64,000 nt of DNA from Archaeoglobus sp. UBA230 (GTDB taxonomy: Archaea > Halobacteriota > Archaeoglobi > Archaeoglobales > Archaeoglobaceae). Below the pieces are notes generated by a model. The model saw only the letters and a program-made list of their open reading frames with translations. It did no database searches and was not told the DNA's origin. Positions 17,002 to 26,392 of the stretch are shown piece by piece. The stretch is taken from assembly GCA_002507545.1 (NCBI GenBank), contig DAVR01000029.1, positions 1 to 64,000 on the forward strand. The letters run 5' to 3'. The stretch's first letter is position 1; every line of letters begins with the position of its first letter. The translations under genes were made by a program, and so were the position numbers.

Positions 17002-17267
17002 TCAGGAATTTTTTACTTATCCTCTTCTCCGTCGCCCTGCTTTTAGTCACTGTCCAAGCAGAGGAATGGGCTGGGACAGATGAACAGGCAGAGGAGATCA
17101 TTTCACAAATAAATCCCAATTACGAGCCTTGGTTTTCTCCAATCTGGGAACCGCCGAGTGGTGAGATAGAGAGTTTGCTATTCAGCCTTCAGGCAGCAAT
17201 CGGCGCTTCTCTGATTGGTTACTTCCTTGGATATTACAGAGGACTGAAACATGCACGAAACGCTTGA
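16998..17267 (+). CDS. cbiN: Cobalt transport accessory protein CbiN
   Basis: 89 residues. N-terminal hydrophobic helix (about 4-20), an extracytoplasmic acidic segment with W24, and a second helix (about 63-80). CbiN contacts CbiM and helps load the metal. It lies between cbiM and cbiQ with overlaps on both sides. N- and C-terminal helices and the length are typical. Confidence 0.9.
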   Translation: MIRNFLLILFSVALLLVTVQAEEWAGTDEQAEEIISQINPNYEPWFSPIWEPPSGEIESLLFSLQAAIGASLIGYFLGYYRGLKHARNA

Positions 17268-17973
17268 AATTGTACAGATGAGGTCGAGAAAGATTATAGA
17301 TGGAAATCTCAAGGTTTATCTTGCCTTATCCTCTCTTTTTCTTGTACTGGTTCTTGGAAAATTCTCTCAAATCCTTGCAGTAGTGATTTTCTCAGTGCTT
17401 TGCATTTACGCTGACTGGAAAGCTTACCTTAGAATAATACGGATTCCAGCATTCTTCCTGTTAGGAGCAATGGCTGTAATTCTTTTTACGATTGATGGAA
17501 AGGTTTTGGCGAGTTTCTGGATTTTTAGGATAACTGAAGAGAGCACTGGCATAGCTTTCTCTGTCCTGCTGCGTTCGACGGCATCTCTATCCATACTCTC
17601 CTTTCTCATAATGACCACCTCCATCCCTGAATTTATTACTGCACTCTCAAAGCTGAAAATCCCAAAGTTCGTTGTAGAGATGCTTATGCTCGTTTACAGG
17701 GCTATTCAGATTCTTTTTGAGGAAATATCGAGACTTGACACCGCAGCATCATCCCGTCTTGGCTTCCTTGGGTTCAGGAACATGATAAGAACTGCATCTC
17801 TCCTCGCATTTTCAGCATTTATGAAATCTCTGAAGAGGTCGGAGATTATGGAAGAGGCTTTGGAGTCGAGATGCTACCGCGGTTGCTACCCGTTGCTGGA
17901 TTCCAGAACCGAGGGTGCTGGCATTTCAGCTCTGATACTCTCTGCACTGTTTCTCGCAGGGTGGTTTGGTTGA
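17251..17973 (+). CDS. cbiQ: Cobalt ECF transporter transmembrane coupling protein CbiQ
   Basis: 240 residues, polytopic, with the T-component Ala-Arg-Gly-like coupling motifs in the C-terminal half (S-R-L-G-F and E-S-R-C-Y-R). It connects the CbiM/N substrate-binding part to the CbiO ATPase. ATG 17251 overlaps cbiN by 17 nt; its TGA overlaps the TTG start of cbiO. Confidence 0.9.
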   Translation: MHETLEIVQMRSRKIIDGNLKVYLALSSLFLVLVLGKFSQILAVVIFSVLCIYADWKAYLRIIRIPAFFLLGAMAVILFTIDGKVLASFWIFRITEESTGIAFSVLLRSTASLSILSFLIMTTSIPEFITALSKLKIPKFVVEMLMLVYRAIQILFEEISRLDTAASSRLGFLGFRNMIRTASLLAFSAFMKSLKRSEIMEEALESRCYRGCYPLLDSRTEGAGISALILSALFLAGWFG

Positions 17974-18953
17974 TTCTTACGGAGAATCTTTGGTTCAGGT
18001 ATGGTGAAAAAGACATTCTGAAGGGAGTCGATTTTAAAGCTGAGAAAGGAGAGGTTACAGTTCTGATGGGGAAAAATGGTGCTGGAAAGACGACACTGCT
18101 GAAGCACTTCAACGGTTTACTCAGGCCGTATGAAGGTTACGTTTCGGTTGACGGTGAAAGGCTAAGATACGACAGAAAAAGCCTCCTCAAAGTGAGAAAG
18201 AAGGTCTTTTACGTTTTTCAGAATCCGGACGACCAGATTCTCTCCCCAACTGTCTGGCAGGACGTTGCCTTCGGCCCGAAAAATCTCGGTATTGATGGGG
18301 AGGAGCTTGAAAAGGTTGTGGAAGTGGCTCTCAAGGCTGTTGGTTTGAATGGCTATGAGAGGAGACTTTGCAGCACATTAAGCGGTGGTGAGAAGAGGAG
18401 ACTAACCATAGCATCCGCCCTTGCCATGAATCCTGAATACGTTATTATGGATGAGCCTTCCGCTAACGTCGATGGTTACGGCTTCGAAATGATTGTTGAG
18501 CTTATCAAAATGCTCAGAGAGGATGGTAAAGGAGTTGTGATTTCCACGCACGACCTTGATCTGGCCAAAGCCGTTGGGGACAGATTTTATTTTATGGACT
18601 CTGGCAGAATTGTTTGGGAAGGGGAAAGACTGAGCTGGGACATGGCAAGGAGGCTTGGGATCAGAACTTTTGCGTTTGGGAAGATTGTTTTGTCCTCGTC
18701 TCTGGATGGGGAATTTGATTTCGTTGGTGTTGTGAATGGGAGTTCGAGTGGGTTTGAGATTGAAAATGAAAGAGTAATGGAAAGTAAGGGGCTTGATGTT
18801 GTTGAAAAGGCCATTTTGAGGGCGATTGAGGGGAATGAAGTTTTGCTAATTTGCGATGATGGCTGCATGCGGGATGTGGCTCAAATTATTGAGAGATATC
18901 CCGTGGAGCTTGAGGTAAGGGTGGGAAAAGATGGGGAAGTACACGAAAACTGA
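17970..18953 (+). CDS. cbiO: Cobalt ECF transporter ATPase CbiO
   Basis: 327 residues from TTG 17970. Walker A G-K-N-G-A-G-K-T-T at about residues 33-41, Q-loop F-Q-N-P-D-D-Q, signature L-S-G-G-E, Walker B Y-V-I-M-D-E-P, and switch His in S-T-H-D. The TTG overlaps the cbiQ stop (TTGA) and follows GGGTGG. The roughly 100-residue tail after the ABC core is longer than in minimal CbiO. The last 23 nt overlap cbiT. Confidence 0.93.
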   Translation: MILTENLWFRYGEKDILKGVDFKAEKGEVTVLMGKNGAGKTTLLKHFNGLLRPYEGYVSVDGERLRYDRKSLLKVRKKVFYVFQNPDDQILSPTVWQDVAFGPKNLGIDGEELEKVVEVALKAVGLNGYERRLCSTLSGGEKRRLTIASALAMNPEYVIMDEPSANVDGYGFEMIVELIKMLREDGKGVVISTHDLDLAKAVGDRFYFMDSGRIVWEGERLSWDMARRLGIRTFAFGKIVLSSSLDGEFDFVGVVNGSSSGFEIENERVMESKGLDVVEKAILRAIEGNEVLLICDDGCMRDVAQIIERYPVELEVRVGKDGEVHEN

Positions 18954-19425
18954 GGTTATTGGGGTGGTTTTTTCAAAGCTAAAACCAGACAAAAGCAAGG
19001 TTTTTGCAGATATAGGGTGTGGGAGTGGTGCCGTTACGGAATTTTTCGCTCCATACGTCGCGAAGGCCTACGCTGTGGATTCAGGCGTTGAAGCCATAAA
19101 GCAGGCTCAGGAGAGGCTGAGGGAGTTTGAGAACGTTGAGGTGATTTGTTCTGACGGAAGGGAGTTTCTTGAAAGCCATAAGGTGGATCTGGTGTTTTTT
19201 GGAGGTACTAAAGGGATTGAGACCATGCTTGAGGTTTGCAGGGTTGAGAGAGTGGTCGTGAACGCTGCAAGAGTTGATGTTGCTGTAAAGGTTGCAGAGA
19301 AAATGAAGGAGCTTGGGATTTTTGAGGAGATTGTGGTGGTGAATGTTGCAAAAAGTTATGAACTTGCTGGTGGTCTGGCCTTCAAACCTTTAAATCCGGT
19401 TTTTGTCGTTTGCGGTCGGATGTAA
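18931..19425 (+). CDS. cbiT: Cobalt-precorrin-6B (C15)-methyltransferase, decarboxylating, CbiT
   Basis: 164 residues, a class I SAM methyltransferase: T-K-T-E-V at the N-terminus and the SAM loop D-I-G-C-G-S-G-A-V-T at about residues 27-36, then V-D-S, and F-F-G-G-T-K-G. CbiT methylates C15 and removes the C12 acetate carboxyl. It completes the set with CbiE, though separated from it and placed after the transporter genes. The precorrin-6A reductase (cbiJ) is not in this window. Confidence 0.9.
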   Translation: MGKYTKTEVIGVVFSKLKPDKSKVFADIGCGSGAVTEFFAPYVAKAYAVDSGVEAIKQAQERLREFENVEVICSDGREFLESHKVDLVFFGGTKGIETMLEVCRVERVVVNAARVDVAVKVAEKMKELGIFEEIVVVNVAKSYELAGGLAFKPLNPVFVVCGRM

Positions 19426-20126
19426 GTTATTTATGGTCTTAGCATATTTATACTAAAAAACAACGTGGGTAGAAAGCGAGTTTACGAAGTTGTAAAACAT
19501 CTGCCAGTAGAAGAACTGGATAAAATGATCAAATCGAAAAAGATACGCGAATCCTAAGAAGGCTTTACTTCATAAGATATCTTGAGACGAGAATGATTTT
19601 GAGAGTATCTTCAAAAACGTGATTGAAAAAAGGAGTTGCAAGGGACCACGTTCTGAGGGAGTTGGGGCTTGAGCCTCCTAATCCCCATGGTGAGAAGAGT
19701 TGGCGAAAAAGTTCCAACCCTTATGAAACATCCCACATACAAGAGAAAGGTGGATTTACGCAGAAGATTAGCTGGAGAGACAAAAATTCTGTAAGAATGC
19801 TGACAAAAACCATCAAAAAAGGAAAATTGCTCAACAAATTGTTCTACCATCTACTGCCACAGTGTCTCTCATGACAGACCAGTTTTATGACTTCCAAATC
19901 CACGTATCCGCAGCCCACCTCACATAAATTCCCTTATAAGAAATCTTAAATCTCAAAGCAGAGTTAAAAATTTCTCTTGTAAATTGAGTGTCCTATTTCG
20001 ATCTAACAACCTAATGCAAGGGTATTTGCCAGTGCCATATCAAACTTTTCTTTGAACTTCATTGAGGTGATATTTCAAAAACAACCAGTTCTGGTCAACA
20101 ATTTTTTCAGATTATGCGTGAAAAAG
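19426..20126. other. Region of transposase debris, no intact gene
   Basis: Around 700 bases between cbiT and the fadD promoter. The first part contains an IS630-like N-terminal remnant listed separately. From about 19623 to 19880 frames with basic residues are interrupted by stops; one piece is 83 codons at 19623-19874, but the better amino-acid sequence alternates between frames (a K-R-K-V-D-L-R-R-R-L-A-G-E-T stretch is in another frame). I recognise no intact family here. Confidence 0.5.
19465..19618 (+). pseudogene. IS630-type transposase N-terminal remnant
   Basis: A GTG at 19465 after a TATA-like TTTATACT opens a frame of about 30 codons (G-R-K-R-V-Y-E-V-V-K-H-L-P-V-E-E-L-D-K) and then, after a shift near 19540, a second frame reads D-T-R-I-L-R-R-L-Y-F-I-R-Y-L to 19618. 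Together this matches the start of IS630-family transposases, which begin with a helix-turn-helix. The catalytic part is missing. Confidence 0.4.
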
Positions 20127-20133
20127 GAAAAAA

Positions 20134-20141
20134 TTTATAAA
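20134..20141 (+). promoter_or_regulatory. TATA box of the acyl-CoA synthetase gene
   Basis: TTTATAAA centred about 26 nt before ATG 20163, preceded by purines as in an archaeal BRE. The spacing puts the transcript start at the ATG, so a leaderless mRNA is likely; there is no ribosome site before the ATG. Confidence 0.55.
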
Positions 20142-20162
20142 AAATCTTGTTCACGTTCTATC

Positions 20163-21890
20163 ATGGTGCTTGGTGTAGAAGGAGAAAACATACGTGAAGT
20201 TGATCCGGAGAAGATAAACAGGGTATGGCTTAAATTTTACGATGAGGGTGTGAGAGCGAACATTGACTACCCTGTTATCCCAGCATACAAGCTACTGGAT
20301 AATGCTGCCGCAACTGACCCAAATAAAATATGTTTCGAATTCTTTGGGGCGAAGTGGACTTACCAGCAGGTTAAAGATGCATCGGATAAGGTTGCAAATT
20401 TCCTTTTTGACATAGGTGTTGAGAAGGGTGACAGAATCGTTGTCGGACTCCCCAACACACCCCATTACGCAATCATCGCTTCTGCAATCTACAAAGTGGG
20501 AGGTATAGTTGTTCAGTGTAATCCGATATACACCGAGAGAGAACTGAGATACATTGTCAAGAACAGTGAGGCAACGAGGATGTTCTGTTTTGAAGGAATG
20601 TACCCCAGAGTCAGGCCCCTGATTGAAGAGGGAGACCTTGAGAAGGTTGTTATCTGCAGAATTGAGGACTTCCTTGGCTGGTTGAAGGGGGCACTTTTCA
20701 AAGCGTTCCTAAAGAGGAAAGTTGTTGGAAAAGTAGATATTGATAAAAGGAGTGAAGTCGTTTTCTGGGATGATGTGATGAGATACGAGAGAACAGAAAA
20801 AAGGGAAGAGATAAATCCGCTTGAAGATGTTGCGATGTTCCAGTATACTGGGGGAACTACTGGCTTTCCTAAGGGTGTTATGCTCACACACTACAACCTT
20901 GTGGTGAACGCCTATCAGGTTGCAGAGTGGGATGTAAAGACGACACCCTTTGATGTTGCTGTTGGCTGTCTGCCAGTTTTCCATGTCTACGGCATGACGA
21001 TGATGAATGCATCGGCAGTTTTGAGAATGAAGGTTATCCCCATCCCAGACCCAAGAGACGTTGAGGCGATCATGAAAGCTGTACACAAGTATAGAGCAAC
21101 GACTTTCACAGGTGTGCCGACCATGTTCATCGCAATGCTGAACCATCCAAAATTGCACAAATACAACCTGAGGAGCCTAAGGGTCTGTGTCAGCGGTGCC
21201 GCACCATTACCAGTTGAGGTCAAGCGAAGATGGGAGGAGATTACAGGTGGTAAACTCGTTGAGGGTTATGGACTGAGTGAAGCTTCACCCGTCACCCACT
21301 GTAACCCGCTTTACGGACAAAACAAGGCCGGAAGTATAGGAGTGCCGTATCCAGACACCTACGCTGTCATCGTTGATGAGGAAGGCACAATTCTTCCACC
21401 GGGCGAAGATGGGGAGTTGGCAATCTTTGGCCCTCAGGTGATGAAAGGCTACTGGAAGATGGATGAAGAAACGGACAAGACTTTGATAAACGGATGGCTG
21501 CTGACTGGAGATATGGCAAGAATGGATGAGGATGGCTACTTCTACATCGTTGACAGGAAGAAAGATATGATCGTGGCTGGTGGATACAACATCTACCCCA
21601 GAGAGGTTGAAGAAGTGCTCTTCGAGCATCCAGCAGTGGCTGAGGCTGCAGTTGTCGGTATTCCTGACCCCTACAGAGGAGAGACTGTAAAAGCTTACAT
21701 CGTCCTCAGACCGGAGTATAGAGGAAAAGTTACGGAGAGGGACCTTGATAAGTTCTGCAGGGAAAGGTTGGCAGCTTACAAGGTGCCAAAAATTTACGAG
21801 TTCAGAAATGAACTGCCCAAGTCCCTTGTTGGGAAGGTTCTGAGAAGAGTTCTCAGAGATGAAGAACTTGAGAAGCTGAAAAAAGGTTAA
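20163..21890 (+). CDS. fadD: Long-chain fatty acid--CoA ligase
   Basis: 575 residues from ATG 20163; the 37 in-frame codons upstream contain the TATA box and are noncoding. Adenylate-forming motifs: [11 protein letters not shown] (about residues 225-235), [18 protein letters not shown] and the C-terminal [11 protein letters not shown] with the catalytic Lys. It activates fatty acids to acyl-CoA with ATP, for beta-oxidation in an anaerobe. Its stop overlaps that of purA on the other strand by 4 nt. Confidence 0.92.
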   Translation: MVLGVEGENIREVDPEKINRVWLKFYDEGVRANIDYPVIPAYKLLDNAAATDPNKICFEFFGAKWTYQQVKDASDKVANFLFDIGVEKGDRIVVGLPNTPHYAIIASAIYKVGGIVVQCNPIYTERELRYIVKNSEATRMFCFEGMYPRVRPLIEEGDLEKVVICRIEDFLGWLKGALFKAFLKRKVVGKVDIDKRSEVVFWDDVMRYERTEKREEINPLEDVAMFQYTGGTTGFPKGVMLTHYNLVVNAYQVAEWDVKTTPFDVAVGCLPVFHVYGMTMMNASAVLRMKVIPIPDPRDVEAIMKAVHKYRATTFTGVPTMFIAMLNHPKLHKYNLRSLRVCVSGAAPLPVEVKRRWEEITGGKLVEGYGLSEASPVTHCNPLYGQNKAGSIGVPYPDTYAVIVDEEGTILPPGEDGELAIFGPQVMKGYWKMDEETDKTLINGWLLTGDMARMDEDGYFYIVDRKKDMIVAGGYNIYPREVEEVLFEHPAVAEAAVVGIPDPYRGETVKAYIVLRPEYRGKVTERDLDKFCRERLAAYKVPKIYEFRNELPKSLVGKVLRRVLRDEELEKLKKG

Positions 21891-22900
21891 AGCTTTTCTT
21901 TTCTTAAATCTATTATCTGCTTGGTCTCGGGCCCTGTGGAGATCAGAGTGACCGGAACCTTGACATCATCTTCAACCTTTTCCACGAACTGCTTTGCCTT
22001 TGGTGTTAGTTTCTCCCACTCGGTAACACCATAACACTCCTTGTCCAGCTTGTCCACTCCGGTTAAAGCAACCTGAGTGGCACCGTTCACCATCGCGGAG
22101 TAGCGGGCAAATTCTCCATCCCAGTAACCTATTCTCCTCCTTCTACCAGTAACTGTCCCGTATTCTACAATCCCAAGCTTCTCTGCCTCCTCCTGTGGCA
22201 TCTCAGTCGGAAAAGGTCCAGCACCGACTCTCGTTGGGAAGCACTTGAAAACCACTATAACGTCGTCAATTCTCGTTGGTCCTACACCAACATCCGATGC
22301 CATTGCAGAGGCACTTGTATCCTTCGATGTCACGTAGGGATACGTGCCATAGTAAAGACTCAAGCCAAATCCCTGACTGCCCTCGATCAAAACAAACTCT
22401 CCCCTGTCTATAGCCTGGTTAACTTCCAGTGGCACGTCAGCCAAGAAATCCTTCAGCTCAGGGATATCTTTCGCTTGCTTTGCAGTTCTGTTCACCCTAT
22501 CAACATTTGCTGGCCCGCAGCCCGTTCCAGTTGTGCCAATCTTCTTGCTCAAATGCTCACTCCCCTTATCAGCCTCGATGTGTTTTGGCTCGATTACGGA
22601 ACACCTGTAGTCAATTCTCGCCCTGTCAGCCACATTCAACAGCTCAACCTCCCTCAAAAAGACCTCAGGATTTACGAGGACTCCAGCACCGATAAAAAGC
22701 TTCGCATCCTTGTAAACGAACCCTGAAGGTATCATCCTCACTCCAAACTTCTGACCGTCAATCTCAACCGTATGCCCCGCGTTAGGCCCTACTCCTCCCC
22801 TCGCGATGATTGTAGGTTTGTCACTGTATGCAACATGTGCCACAATCTTTCCCTTGCCTTCATCTCCCCAAAATCCGCCAACAACTATCGTAGCTCCCAT
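21887..22900 (-). CDS. purA: Adenylosuccinate synthetase
   Basis: 337 residues, the shorter archaeal form (bacterial about 430). N-terminal [10 protein letters not shown] is the IMP/GTP P-loop, followed by [10 protein letters not shown] and G-T-T-G-T-G-C-G-P. It joins aspartate to IMP using GTP in AMP synthesis. Convergent with fadD, sharing 4 nt of 3' end. Confidence 0.95.
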   Translation of the reverse strand: MGATIVVGGFWGDEGKGKIVAHVAYSDKPTIIARGGVGPNAGHTVEIDGQKFGVRMIPSGFVYKDAKLFIGAGVLVNPEVFLREVELLNVADRARIDYRCSVIEPKHIEADKGSEHLSKKIGTTGTGCGPANVDRVNRTAKQAKDIPELKDFLADVPLEVNQAIDRGEFVLIEGSQGFGLSLYYGTYPYVTSKDTSASAMASDVGVGPTRIDDVIVVFKCFPTRVGAGPFPTEMPQEEAEKLGIVEYGTVTGRRRRIGYWDGEFARYSAMVNGATQVALTGVDKLDKECYGVTEWEKLTPKAKQFVEKVEDDVKVPVTLISTGPETKQIIDLRKEKL

Positions 22901-22924
22901 AACATTAAAACTTTTCTTGGCTGT

Positions 22925-23935
22925 TTATTTCATTTGCGATTTTTCAGCCACTATTTTCTCAAGCTCGCCCACCCTTTCTTCTATTTCTTCCAGCCTTTTC
23001 TCCATTTCAATCTTCTCAAATTCTTTATGCTTGATTTCCACCACATCCCATCTGCTGTAATGGCCCACACAATCGAAATAAGCCTTTGTAACCATTCTCT
23101 CCCGCACGTCTATGTCGGCGTATATTATCTCCGCCCTATTCAAAACGGGTTCGACAATGTAAAGGGAAGAGGGATTTACAACTGAGCTCCCCCCGGCTGC
23201 TATGTCGAAGGCACCCTCTGGGAGCAAGTCGGATGAAAGATACATATTTGCACTAAGAACGAAGGTCTGCGTCTCGAAAGCGTATTCTCTGATCGCACAG
23301 TCAACATCGCATTGGTGAATTCTGTCCTTCTCAGGGTCAAATCTCCTCTTTACTGCGGTCGTTTTTTCTGCTACCCAGTATCCGGGCCAGAGAGCAATGT
23401 GAATTTCCTCACCCTTTAGTGCAAGTAGAGACTTTATAGGTGTCATGTGGTTTTCGTAGCAAACTAACCCTCCAATCATCCCAACATCGGTTTTGTAAGC
23501 CTCAATATCTCTCCCATCCCCCAACCCCCAGACCATTCTCTCTCCGTGCGTTGGCATCAACTTTCTGTGTCTCCCCAGATACTCTCCCCTCGAGGAAACG
23601 AAAGCAATTGTGTTGTAGAGAGTGAGGCTTCCAGGTTTATCGTCAAGCTCACTCACACCAAGCACAACGTTAATATTGCCCTCTTTTGCAGCTTCCATGA
23701 TCGGAGAGAGGTCTTGAGGCAACCTTACAGAATTGCGCTGATATTCCAGCATATAATCTGCCCACTTCTGTCCGGTAAACCCCCTCCAGTAGGGGTATCC
23801 GGGGATAAAGGTCTCAGGGAATGCAATTATCTTCGCACCCTTTTTTCCTGCTTCTTCTATTGCCTTCACAGCCCTATCAATGCTCCCCTCCTTGGACATG
23901 TAATCTGGTTCAATCTGGGCAATGGCCACTTTCAT
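22925..23935 (-). CDS. Nitrilase-family carbon-nitrogen hydrolase
   Basis: 336 residues. The catalytic triad is visible: E41 (F-P-E-T-F), K125 (R-H-R-K-L-M-P-T) and C159 (G-L-V-C-Y-E-N-H). The longer form of the triad context (H-G-E-R-M-V-W-G after the lysine) matches true nitrilases (branch 1) rather than amidases or NAD synthetase domains, so hydrolysis of a nitrile to acid and ammonia is plausible; substrate unknown. Residues about 300-332 form a Glu/Lys-rich heptad coiled coil that may drive oligomer formation. True nitrilases are unusual in archaea, so horizontal gain is possible. Ends 24 nt before purA, same direction. Confidence 0.85.
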   Translation of the reverse strand: MKVAIAQIEPDYMSKEGSIDRAVKAIEEAGKKGAKIIAFPETFIPGYPYWRGFTGQKWADYMLEYQRNSVRLPQDLSPIMEAAKEGNINVVLGVSELDDKPGSLTLYNTIAFVSSRGEYLGRHRKLMPTHGERMVWGLGDGRDIEAYKTDVGMIGGLVCYENHMTPIKSLLALKGEEIHIALWPGYWVAEKTTAVKRRFDPEKDRIHQCDVDCAIREYAFETQTFVLSANMYLSSDLLPEGAFDIAAGGSSVVNPSSLYIVEPVLNRAEIIYADIDVRERMVTKAYFDCVGHYSRWDVVEIKHKEFEKIEMEKRLEEIEERVGELEKIVAEKSQMK

Positions 23936-23972
23936 AATAATTTAAAAGTAAAGAATCAATAAAAGAGTTTCC

Positions 23973-25112
23973 TTAAATAAATTTCTCGACTATAGGTAGG
24001 AGTGGGGAAATAAGTCTGATTTTCGCTGGTATTCTGCATCTGAGAATTTTTCCCATATCTGCATCGCTCGCCAAACTCAATATTCTCGTTATTCTTTCAT
24101 CGCTATCCGAGAATCTATCCCATAACCTTTTCAAGTAGTATGCATTCATCAGTGGTTGGTAAAGATATCTTTTCCACAACCTGTCATATTCCTCAAGCTC
24201 AGCATTTCCGTCAAAGTAACCGTTTATCACCTTTGCAGCCGCATCTCCAGCAACCATTGATGGGGGTATCCCTCCTCCAACATGGCTGATCACCATACTT
24301 GCGGAATCTCCTGCAAATAGAACGTTTCCGTAAACTGCCCTTTCCACAGGCAGATCAACTGGCACCACGGCACCAATGCCGCTCACAACCTCAGCCTTTT
24401 TCAGAAATTGTGAGGAATATGGATATTCCCTGACGAATCTGTCAAGTGCTCTGACAATTGTATCTCCTTTGTTGCTGTATTCAGGCCTGAATCCAATTCC
24501 AACGTTTGCCACACCATCCCCTTTGGGAATTATCCACGCGTAGGCTCCGGGAGATATTTCTCTGCCAATATACATGTAAACCACGTCCTCATCGCACTCA
24601 ACACCCCTCATGACATATTGCTTTGCAGGCGAGAATTCCCTTTTCGGCAGGTTAAGAGCTTTAGCCAACCTTGAATTTGGACCATCGGATGCCACAATAA
24701 CCTCCGCATCAATCTCTCCCCTTTCCGTGATTAGCTTATCCCCCCTCAATCCTTTGATCCTCGTTTTCAGCATTAGCTCATGTCCAGACTCTTCTGCAAT
24801 GGTCTGGATCATCTTATCTCTTTCTACAACATGAAACTCAAAGTCTATTTCGTAGGTTCTTCCATTCGGGAGAATGAAGTGGACTTCTTTCGTTCTGTTA
24901 CTCTCAAATCTCTTTGGAATGTTAAAAAGAGAGTAATCTTCAAGATTTGGGAGGAGGACTTTCATCTCCTTTTTTGTGGGTATGATCTCTCCACATTCAA
25001 CCGGATAACCAAGCTTTTCCCTCTTATCAATGCCCAAAACTTCCAGCGAGCCTTTTAAACCTCTTAAAACGAATGCACCAGCGATCCCGACGCCCGCAAC
25101 GGCAACATCCAT
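23973..25112 (-). CDS. Geranylgeranyl reductase-family flavoprotein
   Basis: 379 residues. N-terminal FAD-binding G-V-G-I-A-G-A, followed by the family P-V-E-C-G-E (about residues 37-42) and, later, G-D-S-A-S-M-V for FAD binding. The fold is that of archaeal GGR, which saturates the isoprenoid chains of membrane lipids. The paralogues in Archaeoglobales have several roles, so the exact substrate is uncertain; menaquinone side-chain reduction is an alternative. Confidence 0.82.
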   Translation of the reverse strand: MDVAVAGVGIAGAFVLRGLKGSLEVLGIDKREKLGYPVECGEIIPTKKEMKVLLPNLEDYSLFNIPKRFESNRTKEVHFILPNGRTYEIDFEFHVVERDKMIQTIAEESGHELMLKTRIKGLRGDKLITERGEIDAEVIVASDGPNSRLAKALNLPKREFSPAKQYVMRGVECDEDVVYMYIGREISPGAYAWIIPKGDGVANVGIGFRPEYSNKGDTIVRALDRFVREYPYSSQFLKKAEVVSGIGAVVPVDLPVERAVYGNVLFAGDSASMVISHVGGGIPPSMVAGDAAAKVINGYFDGNAELEEYDRLWKRYLYQPLMNAYYLKRLWDRFSDSDERITRILSLASDADMGKILRCRIPAKIRLISPLLPIVEKFI

Positions 25113-25132
25113 GAGCCAAGATGGGCATCAAC

Positions 25133-25140
25133 TTTTTAAA
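25133..25140 (+). promoter_or_regulatory. TATA box for the 25161 gene
   Basis: TTTTTAAA centred about 25 nt before ATG 25161. This placement makes that ATG, rather than the one at 25149, the likely start of a leaderless transcript covering the small ORF and the radical SAM gene. Confidence 0.45.
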
Positions 25141-25160
25141 GTTTTCATATGACTCTGAGC

Positions 25161-25451
25161 ATGGATGAGGAGATTTCATTATACGCATCCAGAGTCCTCG
25201 ATTCCTTTGAATTTCTAAAAAAATTACTCGTTGAAAGAGGAGAATGTAATGAAAACGAGATTACTATTTACGATGACCCTCTGAAGGTTGTTGTAAAGAG
25301 GGACAGAATTGATTTTTACATCGGCGAGGTGTATGAGGGATCAGTGGGAAGAAATTTTGTGAGACTGAGTGACGAAGTTCTGGAGGAGGCGAAAATGTGG
25401 TTACAGGGTTTAGCGCTGCTCAAGTTCAAAAGATTCAGTGTGAGGAGGTAA
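25161..25451 (+). CDS. Conserved-looking small protein of unknown function, upstream of radical SAM gene
   Basis: 96 residues, acidic, mixed alpha/beta pattern with no signal peptide or membrane helix and a basic C-terminus. The ATG at 25161 is chosen because the TATA box suits a leaderless start there; ATG 25149 would add four residues. It ends 1 nt before the radical SAM gene, whose ribosome site GAGGAGGT lies within its last codons. The close linkage suggests a shared pathway or complex, but no function is visible. Confidence 0.65.
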   Translation: MDEEISLYASRVLDSFEFLKKLLVERGECNENEITIYDDPLKVVVKRDRIDFYIGEVYEGSVGRNFVRLSDEVLEEAKMWLQGLALLKFKRFSVRR

Positions 25452-25452
25452 C

Positions 25453-26370
25453 ATGTACGACTTCCCACCCTTCCGCCCGCCAAGTGAGGCTGGGAGCTAT
25501 TTGATAAGAGCTGTTAGAGGTTGCAACTGGAATAAGTGCGCTTTTTGTGCGATGTATAAAGGTATGAGGTTTGAGATCAGAAAAAAAGAGGACGTTATGA
25601 GGGATATAGATAACATTCCCAAGCACTTCCCACCTTCAAAAACCGCCTTTATTGGTGACTCCAACCCCCTCATTCACCCAGACATACTTGAGATTGTCAA
25701 ATACCTGAGGGAAAAGAGGAGGGAAGTGGAGAGAGTTACAGCCTATGCAAGAATCAAGACGATAGCAAAGATGCCAGAGAAGAGGCTTGAGGCATTGAGT
25801 GAGGCAGGATTGACAAGGCTGCACATGGGTCTTGAAAGTGGAGATAGAGAGGTGCTTGAGCTTGTAAATAAAGGGATAAAGCCTGAAGATGCTGTTGAAG
25901 CAGGTAGAAAGGCAACGAAGTATTTTGAAGTTACATACTATGTTATGACGGGTCTCGGCGGGAGAGAGAGGAGTGAGAGGCATGCAAGGAATACTGCAGA
26001 GGTGATAAACAAGGCAAAACCCACATTCGTAAGAGTTCGTAACTTCACGGTTATAGAGGGGACGCCGATAGAGGAGATGATAGGAAAGGAGATAACTTTG
26101 CTCAACGCAAGGGAGCAGCTTGAGGAGCTGAGGATGCTGATTGAGGGAATAGAAATCAAGACGTATTTCACCTGCGACCACGTTTCCAACTACCTCTTCA
26201 CGAGGGGCGGCCCAATATTTTTCGGTGTTCACGGCATGCTGCCAGATGAAAAAGAGAATATGCTTGAGCAGATTGACGACACAATCAGGACAGTGGAGGT
26301 GCTGGAAAAGAGCGGAGAGAGGGTTTTGACGAGCAATGACATGTATAAACTTGGGCTGATAGGGCTATAG
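25453..26370 (+). CDS. Radical SAM protein with CX4CX2C cluster motif
   Basis: 305 residues. The N-terminal cluster motif is C-N-W-N-K-C-A-F-C (C24, C29, C32), i.e. CX4CX2C rather than the usual CX3CX2C, followed by M-Y-K-G, a spacing seen in the Elp3/MiaB-like radical SAM subgroup with a G-C-x-W-N-x-C core. H-M-G-L-E-S-G-D lies at about residues 124-131, and the barrel ends with F-G-V-H-G. It probably binds a [4Fe-4S] cluster and cleaves SAM. Substrate unknown. Confidence 0.85.
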   Translation: MYDFPPFRPPSEAGSYLIRAVRGCNWNKCAFCAMYKGMRFEIRKKEDVMRDIDNIPKHFPPSKTAFIGDSNPLIHPDILEIVKYLREKRREVERVTAYARIKTIAKMPEKRLEALSEAGLTRLHMGLESGDREVLELVNKGIKPEDAVEAGRKATKYFEVTYYVMTGLGGRERSERHARNTAEVINKAKPTFVRVRNFTVIEGTPIEEMIGKEITLLNAREQLEELRMLIEGIEIKTYFTCDHVSNYLFTRGGPIFFGVHGMLPDEKENMLEQIDDTIRTVEVLEKSGERVLTSNDMYKLGLIGL

Positions 26371-26392
26371 CATTTCAGGAGGAAAAAATAAG

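Noticed and set aside
20052-20162. In-frame extension of fadD upstream of ATG 20163
   Set aside because: It contains the TATA box; a leaderless start at 20163 fits better.
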